From: Tardiphaga robiniae
Lineage (GTDB): Bacteria; Pseudomonadota; Alphaproteobacteria; Rhizobiales; Xanthobacteraceae
NCBI RefSeq assembly: GCF_013359755.1
Contig: NZ_JABMCJ010000092.1
Span: 248,001 to 312,000 of the forward strand
DNA length: 64,000 nt
Direction: 5' to 3'
Shown: positions 43,781 to 52,976 of the stretch, in pieces
Layout: every line of letters begins with the position of its first letter
How positions within the stretch are numbered: position 1 is the stretch's first letter
The notes under the pieces: model-generated
What the model was told of the DNA's origin: nothing
What the model saw: the letters and a program-made list of their open reading frames with translations, nothing else
Database searches by the model: none
Made by a program: the position numbers and the translations under genes

Positions 43781-44155
43781 ATGTCCAAGCCAGCCAGCCC
43801 GTCCGCGCCAGCCCTCAGTATCCGCATCGACCTCGATCCCGAGGGACGGATCGGACCGGGCAAGATTCAGCTTCTCGAACATATTCACACCACCGGTTCG
43901 ATTTCGGCTGCTGGCCGCGCCATGGCGATGTCCTACAAGCGCGCTTGGGATCTGGTCGATGAACTCAATCGGATTTGCGGGCAGCCTGCCGTCGAGCGCC
44001 AGACGGGTGGTAAGAATGGGGGCGGAGCTCTCCTCACGCCATTCGGCTTGACGCTCATCAAGCGCTATCGTGGCATCGAAAGCGCTGCGGCCACCGCCGC
44101 GCGCAAGGAGCTGCTGGCGCTGAAGGGCGATATCGGCAAGAAGCGCAGGTTCTAA
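43781..44155 (+). CDS. ModE N-terminal-like winged HTH protein
   Basis: 124 residues. GRIGPGKIQLLEHIHTTGSISAAGRAMAMSYKRAWDLVDELNRICGQPAVERQTGGKNGGGALLTPFG (about 22-90) is the winged HTH of ModE-type molybdate regulators. The molybdate-binding Mop domains are absent, so it is a one-domain ModE-like regulator. Upstream of DUF2478 and a molybdenum-type sulfite-oxidase-like gene, which fits molybdenum-linked control. Confidence 0.85.
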   Translation: MSKPASPSAPALSIRIDLDPEGRIGPGKIQLLEHIHTTGSISAAGRAMAMSYKRAWDLVDELNRICGQPAVERQTGGKNGGGALLTPFGLTLIKRYRGIESAAATAARKELLALKGDIGKKRRF

Positions 44156-44177
44156 CCGGTCAAGCCGGCGGTATCAC

Positions 44178-44201
44178 CGTTGTATTCGGATAAATATATC
44201 G
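44178..44201. promoter_or_regulatory. Possible Mo-box between the ModE-like and DUF2478 genes
   Basis: CGTTGTAT-N8-ATATATCG. The two arms match as an inverted repeat at 6 of 8 bases and recall the CGNTATAT half-sites of ModE boxes. It lies 23 bp after the ModE-like stop and about 100 bp before DUF2478. A guess supported by context. Confidence 0.35.
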
Positions 44202-44304
44202 TGACGGTCACCCTGATCGCGCTTTCGAATGGCTCTATTCTGGAATAGGATTGATCCATCCTTGGTCGCTCGTGGCGCGCCGTGGTCTAAACTGGAACTT
44301 CGCA

Positions 44305-44871
44305 ATGTTCGACGCCCAATGCGATCTGGCTGCGCTTGTCTATGACAAGGATCAGGATCCCGACGCAGTGTTGCACACCTTCGCGGCGGATTTGAGCAAG
44401 CAGGGCGTTCGCGCCGTCGGATTGGTGCAACTCGGGCATCGCGAATTCGACGTGCCGAAGCTGACTGCGGTCATGCTGCACACCGGTGCGCACGTGCGCT
44501 TGTTTCAGGATCTCGGTCCCGGCGCCAAGGGCTGCAAGCTCGATGTCGGACAATTGCTCGATGCCGGCACGCAGGTCGCCGACGCCATCGACGAGGGCGC
44601 CGATCTCGTCATCATCAACCGGTTCGGCAAGCAGGAGCGCGAGGGCAAGGGGCTCGCTTATCTGATCGAGCGCGCGCTCTCTAGCGATATCCCCGTGGTG
44701 ATCGCCGTGCCGTCGCATCGCTTTGCCGAATGGATTGCATTTGCCGATGGCATGAGCGTGAAGCTGCATTGCGATCGCGAGTCGCTCGATGGCTGGTGGG
44801 CAAAAGTCTCTTGCCGCACCGAGGGACTGATACGTCAGGACCATCGCAGCGTTTGCGAAGTGCTGAAATAG
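44305..44871 (+). CDS. DUF2478 family protein
   Basis: 188 residues from the ATG at 44305. Sequence LAALVYDKDQDPDAVLHTFAADLSKQGVRAVGLVQLG and DLVIINRFGKQEREGKGLAYLIERALSSDIPVVIAVP fits DUF2478, P-loop-NTPase-like proteins without a full Walker A that are encoded with molybdenum uptake or molybdoenzyme genes. Its role there is unknown. It is the second gene after the ModE-like regulator. Confidence 0.82.
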   Translation: MFDAQCDLAALVYDKDQDPDAVLHTFAADLSKQGVRAVGLVQLGHREFDVPKLTAVMLHTGAHVRLFQDLGPGAKGCKLDVGQLLDAGTQVADAIDEGADLVIINRFGKQEREGKGLAYLIERALSSDIPVVIAVPSHRFAEWIAFADGMSVKLHCDRESLDGWWAKVSCRTEGLIRQDHRSVCEVLK

Positions 44872-44892
44872 AATTCCATCAACGCGTCTCTA

Positions 44893-45555
44893 TCAATCGT
44901 CCGAATATCGCTGCTCCTGCCACGGATCGCCGCGGTTGTGATAACCGCGGACTTCCCAATAGCCGGGCTTGTCGTCGCCGACGAACTGGATGCGCTGCAG
45001 CCACTTGGCGCTCTTCCAAAAATATAGATGCGGCACGATCACCCGCACCGGGCCGCCATGATCGCGCTCGATCGGGGAGCCCTGCCACGAATGCGCCAGC
45101 AGTGCGTCTTCGGCAGCGAAATCTTCCAGCGACAGGTTGGTGGTGTAGCCGTCATGGGATTCCAGCACCACAAAGCGCGCCTCGGGCTTCGGCTGGCACG
45201 CATCCAGCAGCGCACGGGTCGAAAGACCTTCCCACTGGTTGTCGTAACGCGACCAGGTGGTGACGCAATGGATGTCTGAGATGAAGGTCGATTGCGGCTG
45301 CGCGCTGAACTGGCCGAAATCCCAGAACAGCGGCGTCTCGACGGCGCCGTAGACATCGAGCCGCCAGCGCTCGCGAGGGATGTTTGGCGTGATGCCCAGA
45401 TCCAGTACCGGCCAATCCTGGGTCAGATGCTGGCCGGGCGGGAGCCGCTGGTCGTCCGGGCGCGCAATCTTGCCGGTGAGAAACCGGCCTTCGCGCGCCC
45501 AGCGCTGTTTGGTCTGCGTCAGCTTGGATTCCGGCGGGGTGTGATCCTCGGTCAT
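44893..45555 (-). CDS. Sulfite-oxidase-like molybdopterin enzyme
   Basis: 220 residues, one oxidoreductase molybdopterin domain. FISDIHCVTTWSRYDNQWEG puts the Mo-ligand Cys at 97, and HGGPVRVIVPHLYFWKSAKWLQRI (about 165-188) is the C-terminal part of the fold. There is no Tat signal, so it is a cytoplasmic relative of the MsrP/SorA group. Substrate unknown. Converges on DUF2478; with the ModE-like gene it makes a molybdenum-flavoured group. Confidence 0.88.
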   Translation of the reverse strand: MTEDHTPPESKLTQTKQRWAREGRFLTGKIARPDDQRLPPGQHLTQDWPVLDLGITPNIPRERWRLDVYGAVETPLFWDFGQFSAQPQSTFISDIHCVTTWSRYDNQWEGLSTRALLDACQPKPEARFVVLESHDGYTTNLSLEDFAAEDALLAHSWQGSPIERDHGGPVRVIVPHLYFWKSAKWLQRIQFVGDDKPGYWEVRGYHNRGDPWQEQRYSDD

Positions 45556-45585
45556 GGCTGACGCTCCTTGGCTAGACGTTGACCG

Positions 45586-46908
45586 TCACTCGTGACGGTG
45601 CATCGCCGACTTGTGCTTGGTGTCGCGCATGGTGGCGTAAATCAGCAGCGACAGGAAGATCATGCCCGACAGATAATAGTAGAACCACTGTTCATGACCG
45701 ATCTGCTTGAAGTACAGCGCGATCGCCGGCGCCGTACCGCCGAAGATTGACACCGTCAGCGCATAGGGTACGCCGACGCCGAGGGCGCGGATATTGGTCG
45801 GGAACAGTTCGGCCTTCACCACCGCATTGATCGAGGTATAGCCGGCCACGAAGATCCAGGCGCCGCAGATCAGCAGGAACGCCGTGAATGGCGACTTGGT
45901 GGTCTGCAGCGTGGTGAGGATCGGAACAGTCGCCAGCGTGCCGACAACGCCGAAGAAGATCAGCAGCGGCTTGCGGCCGATGCGGTCGGAGATCGCGCCA
46001 TAGATCGGCTGCAGCAGGCAGGCGAATATCAGCGTGCCGAAGATCACCGTGGTGGTCTGGTCCGCGGTGAGGCCGACCGAGAGCTTCACGAAGGTCTGCA
46101 TGTAGGTGGTGAAGGTATAGAACGCCGCGGTGCCGCCGGCGGTGAGGCCGACAACCAGCAGCAATTCGCGCGGATAGGCCATCAGCGCGCGCAGCGAACC
46201 CATTGGCTTGGCCTGCTTCTTCGCTTCAACGAACTGGTCAGTCTCGTGCATGTCGCGACGCATCACGGCGGTGAAGACCGCAAGACCAGCGCCGATCACG
46301 AACGGAATGCGCCAGCCCCAGTCCTTCAGCTCCTGCTCGGTGAGGAACACCTTCTGCAGCAGCAGGAGCACGATGATCGCGGTCAGCTGGCCGCCGATCA
46401 GCGTGACATACTGGAAGCTCGAATAGAAACCGCGATGCTTAGGATCGGCAACTTCCGAGAGATAGGTGGCGCTGGCGCCGTATTCGCCGCCGAGGCTGAG
46501 GCCTTCGATGATGCGGGCGAGCGCGAGCAGGATCGGTGCCGCGATGCCGATGGTGGCATAGGTCGGCGTGCAGGCGATGATCAGCGAGCCGAAGCACATG
46601 CACAGGACCGAGATCGTCAGCGATATACGACGGCCATAGGTGTCGGCGAGATAGCCGAACAGCCAGCCGCCGAGTGGCCGCATCAGGAAGGTGGCGGCAA
46701 ACAGCACGGCCGCATTGAGCTGCTGAACGACGGGGTCGGAGTTCGGGAAGAAGGCCGGCGCGAAATACAATGCGAAGGCGGTGTAGGCGTAGAAGTCATA
46801 CCATTCGACGAGATTGCCCATCGAGCCGATGAAGATCGCCTTGATGCGTTTCTTGGCGTCGTCGAAATGGAGTTTGCCGTCCGCCGGCGGTGCGAATGAA
46901 TCTGCCAC
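45586..46908 (-). CDS. MHS-family MFS transporter (KgtP-like)
   Basis: 440 residues, twelve membrane segments. GSMGNLVEWYDFYAYTAFALYFAPAFFP at the start, GWLFGYLADTYGRR (loop 2-3) and IIEGLSLGGEYGASATYLSE are marks of the metabolite:H+ symporter group that includes alpha-ketoglutarate permease. It takes up an organic acid with protons. Alone on its strand between the sulfite-oxidase-like gene and the amidase gene. Confidence 0.93.
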   Translation of the reverse strand: MADSFAPPADGKLHFDDAKKRIKAIFIGSMGNLVEWYDFYAYTAFALYFAPAFFPNSDPVVQQLNAAVLFAATFLMRPLGGWLFGYLADTYGRRISLTISVLCMCFGSLIIACTPTYATIGIAAPILLALARIIEGLSLGGEYGASATYLSEVADPKHRGFYSSFQYVTLIGGQLTAIIVLLLLQKVFLTEQELKDWGWRIPFVIGAGLAVFTAVMRRDMHETDQFVEAKKQAKPMGSLRALMAYPRELLLVVGLTAGGTAAFYTFTTYMQTFVKLSVGLTADQTTTVIFGTLIFACLLQPIYGAISDRIGRKPLLIFFGVVGTLATVPILTTLQTTKSPFTAFLLICGAWIFVAGYTSINAVVKAELFPTNIRALGVGVPYALTVSIFGGTAPAIALYFKQIGHEQWFYYYLSGMIFLSLLIYATMRDTKHKSAMHRHE

Positions 46909-47127
46909 GTAGAACCCTCGTATTCCGTGAAGTGAAATGTCCCGTTGCCACGCGCGGCACGAAAAGCCAATGCCGCGGAATGCATTGCTGCTGGCAGGAT
47001 CGTTCTGTCAGGCGATGCCCGCATCCCGGCCGCGGCCGCACATGACTAGCCGCGACATGTGACAATGTGGCTTAGACAAAAGTCTATGAAGGGTAGCGGT
47101 ACTCCGGGCGGCCCTGCCCAAAGGCAT

Positions 47128-47158
47128 CGTCCTGGCCGGCACAAGGCCAGCCAGGACG
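47128..47158 (-). terminator. Hairpin downstream of the amidase gene
   Basis: CGTCCTGGC (47128-47136) and GCCAGGACG (47150-47158) pair perfectly, with inner CGG/CC pairing. It lies 25 bp after the amidase stop on the minus strand. No T-run follows, so a hairpin with likely terminator function. Confidence 0.5.
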
Positions 47159-47182
47159 AGCGAGTATGAGGGCGGAGTTCCG

Positions 47183-48607
47183 TTACTTCGCCGGGCGCGG
47201 ATCGATCGGCGTAGAGTCGCGCAGGCCCAGAATGTCTTCCAGCACGCGTGCGCCGGCGAGCAGCGAAGCTTCGCCGCGCGGCGGGCCGACGACCTGCAAT
47301 CCGACCGGCAGACCCTTTGAGGTGAAGCCGCAAGGCATCGACAGCGCCGGGCAGCAGGTCAGCGTGATCGCATAGACGATGCCGAGCCACTGCACGTAGT
47401 TGTCGAATTTGGTGCCGTTGCATTCGGCGAGATAGCGCTGTTCGATGGGGAATGGCGGCGTGATGGTCGCCGGGCACAGCAGCAGGTCGTAGCTCTGGAA
47501 GAACTCGTAGGCACGCGCCGCCAGCGTGACACGCTGCGCTTCCGCCTTCGCCAGGTCATCGACCGTGAGCTTTAGGCCCTGCTCGATGTTCCAGATCACT
47601 TCCGGCTTCAGCTGATCGCGCTTGTCGCGGAGCAGCTGGAGCTTCGAGATCGCGAAGTCATAGGCGCGCAGCACGTGGAAGCATTCGTGGGCTTCGCGCA
47701 GGTCGGGATGCGCTTCCTCGACGATCACGCCGGCGTCGGCGAATGCCATCGCTGCCTTGCGGGTGATGGCGACCACTTCGGGATCGACGGGGGTGATACC
47801 GAGATCCGGCGAATAGGCGATGCGCTTCGGTTTGGTACCGGCGCGCACGGCCGAGCGGAACGAGGTCGGCAGTTTCGGCAGCGAGATCAGATCGGCAGGA
47901 TGTTCGCCGCTCATGGCATCGAGCATCAGCGCGAGGTCTTCCACGGTGCGGGCCATCGGGCCCTGCACGCTCACCATCCGGGCGAGCGCCACGGCGGGCG
48001 TGGACGCAACGCGGCCGACGCTCGGACGCAGGCCGACGATGCCGCAGAAGCTGGCGGGATTACGCAGCGAGCCGCCCATGTCGGAGCCATGGGCAATCCA
48101 CGCCGTGCCGCTGGCAAGGGCTGCCGCGGCGCCGCCGGACGAGCCGGCGGCCGACTTCGACAGGTCCCACGGATTCAGCGTCGCACCGAACACTTCGTTG
48201 AACGTATTGGCGCCCGCGCCGAATTCAGGCGTGTTGGACTTCGCATAGATCACGCCGCCGTTTTCTTCGAGGCGTTCGACCAGCACGTTGGACTTGGTCG
48301 GCACGACGTCCTTGTAGATCGGCGAGCCCTGTGTGGTGCGCACGCCGGCGACGGCGGTGAGATCCTTGATCGGCACCGGCAGGCCGGCAAGGATGCCGCG
48401 TTCGCCGAGCGGCTTCTTCATCAATTCCTTTGCGTGATCGCGGGCGCGATCGAAACACAGGATCGGCAGCGCGTTGACCTGGCCGTCGACTTCCTTGATG
48501 CGCGCTTCCAGCGCGTCCAGCAGGTCGAGCGGCGTCACCGTCCCGGCATTGAGTTGATCGACCACGGCGCAGGCCGTTGCTTTGATGAGATCTTGCTGAG
48601 AGGCCAC
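47183..48607 (-). CDS. Amidase (amidase signature family)
   Basis: 474 residues from the GTG at 48607, with GGAG six bases upstream. Catalytic parts: Lys in PVPIKDLTAV (about 79), the Ser-rich stretch SAAGSSGGAAAALASG and GSDMGGSLRNPA (about 150-180) with the cis-Ser and nucleophile Ser. Such enzymes cut simple amides, aryl amides or aminoacyl amides. The frame runs open much further upstream against the alpha/beta hydrolase gene; those 300 extra codons are antisense reading, not protein. Divergent to the formamidase-like hydrolase. Confidence 0.93.
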   Translation of the reverse strand: MASQQDLIKATACAVVDQLNAGTVTPLDLLDALEARIKEVDGQVNALPILCFDRARDHAKELMKKPLGERGILAGLPVPIKDLTAVAGVRTTQGSPIYKDVVPTKSNVLVERLEENGGVIYAKSNTPEFGAGANTFNEVFGATLNPWDLSKSAAGSSGGAAAALASGTAWIAHGSDMGGSLRNPASFCGIVGLRPSVGRVASTPAVALARMVSVQGPMARTVEDLALMLDAMSGEHPADLISLPKLPTSFRSAVRAGTKPKRIAYSPDLGITPVDPEVVAITRKAAMAFADAGVIVEEAHPDLREAHECFHVLRAYDFAISKLQLLRDKRDQLKPEVIWNIEQGLKLTVDDLAKAEAQRVTLAARAYEFFQSYDLLLCPATITPPFPIEQRYLAECNGTKFDNYVQWLGIVYAITLTCCPALSMPCGFTSKGLPVGLQVVGPPRGEASLLAGARVLEDILGLRDSTPIDPRPAK

Positions 48608-48754
48608 GCACGTCTCCAATTTCGGATGCAGAGCAATTCGTATGCTTGGGATGTCGATCCCGACGTAGCCGTGTAGACCATTTTCTGGATAAATGGGACT
48701 CGCAGGCCAAATCTCCTTAACCCAAGTCGCCTCACACAATGCAGGGATGCAACC

Positions 48755-49600
48755 ATGAGTAAGCCTTTCGGCGATTCCAACTGGCGCGCGATGACGCGCG
48801 AGCAGCTCGATGCCGGCCTGAACAACTCGACCGCCGTTGCAGGCAGCGCCGACATCGCCGCCGGATGGGGCCAGCGCTCCGACGCGATGAAGGCGAAGTA
48901 TCCCGCACATCTCGACGTCGCCTATGGCCCGCGCGAGCGCAATAGGTTCGATTTCATCAAGGCGGCCGATGGCGGGCCGACACTGCTGTTGATTCACGGC
49001 GGTTACTGGCAGATGCGCTCGAAGGACTTCTTCACCTGCTTCGCTGCAGGTCCCATCGCCCACGGCATCAACGTCGCTGCGATCGGCTATACGCTGGCGC
49101 CAGACGCGACGCTGGACGAGATCGTGGCCGAGATGCATGCCGGCGTCGATGCGCTGGTGGAGAAGCTGCCTTCGCTCGGCGGCGATCCGAACCGCATCGT
49201 GGTGTCCGGCTGGTCGGCCGGCGGTCATCTCACCTCGACCACGCTGTCGCATCCGAAGGTGAAGGGCGGCGTCGCCATTTCCGGCATCTACGATCTCGAA
49301 CCGATCCGCGCGTCCTATCTGAACGAGAAACTCAAGCTCGACGAGGCGATGTCGAAGCGACAGTCGCCGCTGCTGCAGGATGGCGGCCCGAACAAGCCGC
49401 TGGCGCTGGTGGTCGGCGGCGGCGAGTTGCCGATCCTGCGCCAGCAGACCGCGGACCTCGCCGTGCATCGGGCAAAGCACGGTCTGCCGGTGAGCTATGA
49501 GGAGATCCCGGGCGCGGATCACTTCTCGATCATGAAAGAACTGGAATCGCCGACGGGGCGGATCACGACGCTGATCAAGGAATTGGTCGCGCGGATTTAA
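48755..49600 (+). CDS. Alpha/beta hydrolase, kynurenine formamidase-like
   Basis: 281 residues. HGGYW (81-85) is the oxyanion motif seen in arylformamidases, with nucleophile Ser154 in GWSAGG and His near GADHFS at about 262. Homologues hydrolyse N-formylkynurenine or other aryl formamides and esters. Divergent from an amidase gene, 147 bp apart, so the two may handle related amides. Substrate not proven. Confidence 0.85.
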   Translation: MSKPFGDSNWRAMTREQLDAGLNNSTAVAGSADIAAGWGQRSDAMKAKYPAHLDVAYGPRERNRFDFIKAADGGPTLLLIHGGYWQMRSKDFFTCFAAGPIAHGINVAAIGYTLAPDATLDEIVAEMHAGVDALVEKLPSLGGDPNRIVVSGWSAGGHLTSTTLSHPKVKGGVAISGIYDLEPIRASYLNEKLKLDEAMSKRQSPLLQDGGPNKPLALVVGGGELPILRQQTADLAVHRAKHGLPVSYEEIPGADHFSIMKELESPTGRITTLIKELVARI

Positions 49601-49669
49601 AATCAGACCAGCAACTTGAATATGCGAGACGTCTCCCGGCGCCGCTCGTCAGCGCCGGGATTGTGTTGT

Positions 49670-50425
49670 CTACAGCCCCTGTCCGCCCGATACCTCGATC
49701 CGCTGTGTGTTCACCCAGCGATTATCCTCCGACAGCAGGCTCGCGATCATCGGCCCGATATCGTCGGGCAGGCCGACGCGGCCAAGGGCGGTCATGCCGG
49801 CGATCGTCTTGTTGATGTCTGGATTGTCACGCACGGCACCGCCGCCGAAATCGGTTTCGATTGCGCCGGGCGCGACCGTGTTCACGGTGATCCGGCGGCT
49901 GCCCAGTTCCTTCGCCATATACATGGTCATCACCTCGACGGCGCCCTTCATCGCGGCATAAGCAGCATAGCCGGGGAGGCACATGCGGGTCAGCCCGGAC
50001 GACAGGTTCACGATGCGGCCGCCGTCCGCGATCAGTGGCAGCAGTGTCTGCGTCAGGAAGAACACGCCTTTGAAATGCACATTCACCAGCCCATCGAACT
50101 GCGCCTCGGTGGTATCGGCGATCAGTGCATAATCCCCGTGTCCGGCATTGTTCACGAGATGGTCGAACGTCTCGCGCGACCAGGTTTCGCGCAGTGCTGT
50201 TCGCAGACGACCAGCAAAGTCGGCGAAGCCGGCAATCTTGCCGGTGTCGAGTTGCAGCGCCACCGCCTTGCGGCCCATGCGCTGGATTTCGGAGACGACA
50301 GCCTGTGCGTCTTCGCTGCGGCTTTGATAGGTGAGGACGACATCGCCGCCGTGACGGGCAATGTTGAGAGCGGTATTGCGGCCGAGACCGCGGCTGGCGC
50401 CGGTAACGAGGGTAATCTTGGTCAT
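49670..50425 (-). CDS. Short-chain dehydrogenase/reductase
   Basis: 251 residues from the ATG at 50425, with CAGGAGCTGACC in front. Cofactor motif TGASRGLG (about 8-15), NNAGHGDYAL, SSGL and the catalytic pair YAAMK (Y about 150). Classical NADP-type SDR judging by the Arg after the glycine motif. The divergent AraC gene, 133 bp away, is probably its regulator. Substrate unknown. Confidence 0.92.
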   Translation of the reverse strand: MTKITLVTGASRGLGRNTALNIARHGGDVVLTYQSRSEDAQAVVSEIQRMGRKAVALQLDTGKIAGFADFAGRLRTALRETWSRETFDHLVNNAGHGDYALIADTTEAQFDGLVNVHFKGVFFLTQTLLPLIADGGRIVNLSSGLTRMCLPGYAAYAAMKGAVEVMTMYMAKELGSRRITVNTVAPGAIETDFGGGAVRDNPDINKTIAGMTALGRVGLPDDIGPMIASLLSEDNRWVNTQRIEVSGGQGL

Positions 50426-50558
50426 GGTCAGCTCCTGTGGTGTGACCATCCCGATATCGCCCCGGCGAACCGGGCTTGGTTGCCCGAAGCTCGACGTTCC
50501 TTGCCTAATCCTCCAAAATCATGTGCTGGCGCATTTACGATGATGTAGGCTGGGCGTC

Positions 50559-51449
50559 ATGACCACGCTTCTCAATGCCGTTCGCCGTTACACAGAGACC
50601 CATGCTGATAGTGCCGGCATCGCGACCACGCCGATCCTCGGCCTTGCTGCCGTGCGCGCAACCACACCCAGCGACATTATCCACGCGATCTTCCAGCCGC
50701 TGATCTGCCTCGTCGTGCAGGGCACCAAGCATGTCACCATGGGCACGGAGAGTTTTGTCTTCGCCGCCGGGGATTCGCTGATCATCACGGCCGATGTTCC
50801 GATCGTCAGTCAAATCACACGGGCGAGCATTGCCGCGCCCTATCTCTCGCTGGTGTTCGAACTTGATCTGGCCGTGATCGCCGAACTGGTTGTCGAGATG
50901 AAAGCGGAGCCAAGCGCCGATCTCGCGCGTGTCCGGGTCGAGCCCACCGATGCCGAAGTTGCGGACGCGGCGTTGCGGCTGATGCGCTTGCTCGATCGTC
51001 CGGCGTCATTGCCGGTGCTGCGCGCGCAGCTGGTGCGGGAGATGCATTACTGGCTGCTGGCTGGTCGCCACGGGCCGGCGATCCGACGGCTTGGCTGGCC
51101 GGATAGTCACGCACAACGTGTCGCGCGCGCGGTCGCGGTGTTGCGCGCCGAGTTCGCGCGGCCGGTGCTGGTTGAGCGTCTTGCAGATGTTGCGGGCATG
51201 AGCCCGTCGTCATTCCACCAGCATTTTCGCACGGTGACCTCACTCACGCCGCTGCAGTTCCAGAAGCAGTTGTGCCTGATCGAGGCGCGGCGGCTGATGT
51301 TGTGGGAAGGCGCGGCCGCGAGCAGCGCGGCCTTCGCCGTCGGTTATGAGAGCGTGCCGCAATTCACCCGCGAATATGGCCGCATGTTCGGCGCGCCGCC
51401 GGTACGCGACATCGAGGCTGCGCGTGACAAGGCACGCTCCGTGGCGTGA
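50559..51449 (+). CDS. AraC-family regulator
   Basis: 296 residues. The N-terminal part (IIHAIFQPLICLVVQGTKHVTMGTESFVFAAGDSLIITADVPIVSQI) is the AraC_N type that binds small ligands, and the C-terminal double HTH begins at about 190 (LVERLADVAGMSPSSFHQHFRTVTSLTPLQFQKQLCLIEARRLM). Divergent from the SDR gene, an arrangement common in proteobacteria in which the regulator senses the substrate of the reductase. Confidence 0.92.
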   Translation: MTTLLNAVRRYTETHADSAGIATTPILGLAAVRATTPSDIIHAIFQPLICLVVQGTKHVTMGTESFVFAAGDSLIITADVPIVSQITRASIAAPYLSLVFELDLAVIAELVVEMKAEPSADLARVRVEPTDAEVADAALRLMRLLDRPASLPVLRAQLVREMHYWLLAGRHGPAIRRLGWPDSHAQRVARAVAVLRAEFARPVLVERLADVAGMSPSSFHQHFRTVTSLTPLQFQKQLCLIEARRLMLWEGAAASSAAFAVGYESVPQFTREYGRMFGAPPVRDIEAARDKARSVA

Positions 51450-51492
51450 TCGCCAGCGCATTGCCGGCCATGGCGCCGGAATGCCGCGCGGC

Positions 51493-51924
51493 TCATTCGA
51501 TTGCGGCGACGCGAATGGGACGTGTTCCGACCGGAGCGCCGGTCTCGCGGTCGATGGTAACGGGATCGATCTCCGTTCCGGCCTCTGCGTCGAAGAACCG
51601 GGTGACGTCGCCCCCGCCGCGATGCTTGCGTCCCCACGCGCCGATCGCAAATAGCACCGGCAGAAAGTCGCGGCCGGCTTCCGTCAGCACATATTCGTCC
51701 CGTGGCGGACGCTCGGAATAGCGACGTTTCTCCAGCAGCCCTTCGTCGGTCAGGGCTGAAAGACGCCCCGTTAGCATCGTTGGCGCGATACCGAGGCCTT
51801 TGCGGAAATCATCGAAGCGGGTCAGCCCCGCATGGGCGTCGCGCATGATCAGCATGCTCCATGCGTCCCCCACTACCGCAAGGCTTCGGGCAATCAGGCA
51901 TGGCTGGTCCGAAAGATTCTTCAT
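51493..51924 (-). CDS. HxlR-family transcriptional regulator
   Basis: 143 residues. CLIARSLAVVGDAWSMLIMRDAHAGLTRFDDFRKGLGIAPTMLTGRLSALTDEGLLEKRRYSERPPRDEYVLTEAG (about 9-83) is the HxlR winged helix, with a Cys at residue 9 near the place where YodB-type members have a redox-sensing Cys. Binds DNA as a dimer. Divergent from a hydrolase and a quinone-reductase-like gene, with a perfect 7-7-7 inverted repeat between. Confidence 0.92.
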   Translation of the reverse strand: MKNLSDQPCLIARSLAVVGDAWSMLIMRDAHAGLTRFDDFRKGLGIAPTMLTGRLSALTDEGLLEKRRYSERPPRDEYVLTEAGRDFLPVLFAIGAWGRKHRGGGDVTRFFDAEAGTEIDPVTIDRETGAPVGTRPIRVAAIE

Positions 51925-51947
51925 GTCGGTATCTTTTTAGTAGTGAC

Positions 51948-51968
51948 TTACTATTAATTCGATAGTAA
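51948..51968. promoter_or_regulatory. Candidate HxlR operator
   Basis: TTACTAT-TAATTCG-ATAGTAA, a perfect 7-bp inverted repeat, 24 bp upstream of the hxlR-like start. A further half-like TAGTA (51938-51942) pairs with TTACTA (51949-51953), so three half-sites alternate in direction over 31 bp. It stands in an AT-rich patch within GC-rich DNA. Confidence 0.65.
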
Positions 51969-52080
51969 CACCGCCTCCAAGGATGTTCCACGATAAAATG
52001 AAGGCAGAAGCGATGAGTACAGGAGAGCGCAGCCGTGTCGGGTTGGTGACAGCACAGGTGCTGCGGCAATGGAGCAAACA

Positions 52081-52956
52081 ATGACGAGTGCTCCTGGCAA
52101 CGTTGGATCTGGCGTGCGCTACGTTGAGGCGCCCAATCTCTCCATCAACGTCGGAGGAACTGCCTTTGCCTATCGAGATCTAGGCCCCCGGGGCGGCGTG
52201 CCGCTCGTTCTCCTCAATCATTGGGGAGCGGTGCTGGACAATTTCGACCCGCGGATCGTTGACGGCCTCGCCTGCAAACACCGCGTGATCGCGACCAACT
52301 ATCGCGGCATCGGCGCGTCGGGCGGAACAGCACCTGTGACTATCGACGAAATGGCGCGCGACGCGATTGCCCTGATCCGGGCGCTGGGTTTCGAGAAGGT
52401 CGATCTGCTCGGCTTTTCCCTCGGCGGATTTGTGGCGCAGGATGTTGCGCTCAAGGCTCCCGGTCTTGTGCGAAAGCTCATCCTGACTGGCACCGGTCCT
52501 GCGGGCGGCAAAGGTATCGATAAGGTCGGAGCGGTGTCCTGGCCGCTCATGATCAAGGGTCTGCTGACGCTACGCGACCCGAAATTGTATCTGTTTTTCA
52601 CATCTACGGCCAATGGTCGCCAGGCCGCGAAGGCCTTTCTGAAGCGGTTGAAGGAACGCAAGGCGGACAGGGACAAGGGCCCGACTCCTGGCGCCTTCCT
52701 GCGGCAACTCAAGGCAATCAAAGCCTGGGGCCGACAGGCGCCTCAGGATCTCGGCCGTATCAAGATCCCCGTCCTGATCGCGAATGGCGACAACGATATC
52801 ATGGTCCCGACTGTGAACAGCACCGACTTGGCCGAACGCATCCCCGGAGCGCAACTGGTGATCTACGAAGACGCCGGGCATGGCGGGATATTCCAGTACC
52901 ACGCTGATTTCGTGCCGAAGGCTCTTTCCTTCCTGAGCGATTGGCGCCGCTGCTAA
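52081..52956 (+). CDS. Alpha/beta hydrolase
   Basis: 291 residues from the ATG at 52081, with GGAG six bases before it. HWGAVLDNFDPRI oxyanion area, nucleophile Ser113 in GFSLGGF, acid near DNDIMVP, and His in DAGHGG. It resembles haloperoxidase/esterase-type hydrolases. It sits 20 bp ahead of the quinone-reductase-like gene and probably shares HxlR control. An ATG four codons earlier is an alternative start. Confidence 0.9.
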   Translation: MTSAPGNVGSGVRYVEAPNLSINVGGTAFAYRDLGPRGGVPLVLLNHWGAVLDNFDPRIVDGLACKHRVIATNYRGIGASGGTAPVTIDEMARDAIALIRALGFEKVDLLGFSLGGFVAQDVALKAPGLVRKLILTGTGPAGGKGIDKVGAVSWPLMIKGLLTLRDPKLYLFFTSTANGRQAAKAFLKRLKERKADRDKGPTPGAFLRQLKAIKAWGRQAPQDLGRIKIPVLIANGDNDIMVPTVNSTDLAERIPGAQLVIYEDAGHGGIFQYHADFVPKALSFLSDWRRC

Positions 52957-52976
52957 CTTGAGATTGGAGAAAGCCC

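Noticed and set aside
48608-49522. Amidase frame extending upstream to 49522 (779 residues)
   Set aside because: The extra part is antisense to a clear alpha/beta hydrolase gene; the amidase family begins at the GTG at 48607 with a ribosome site.
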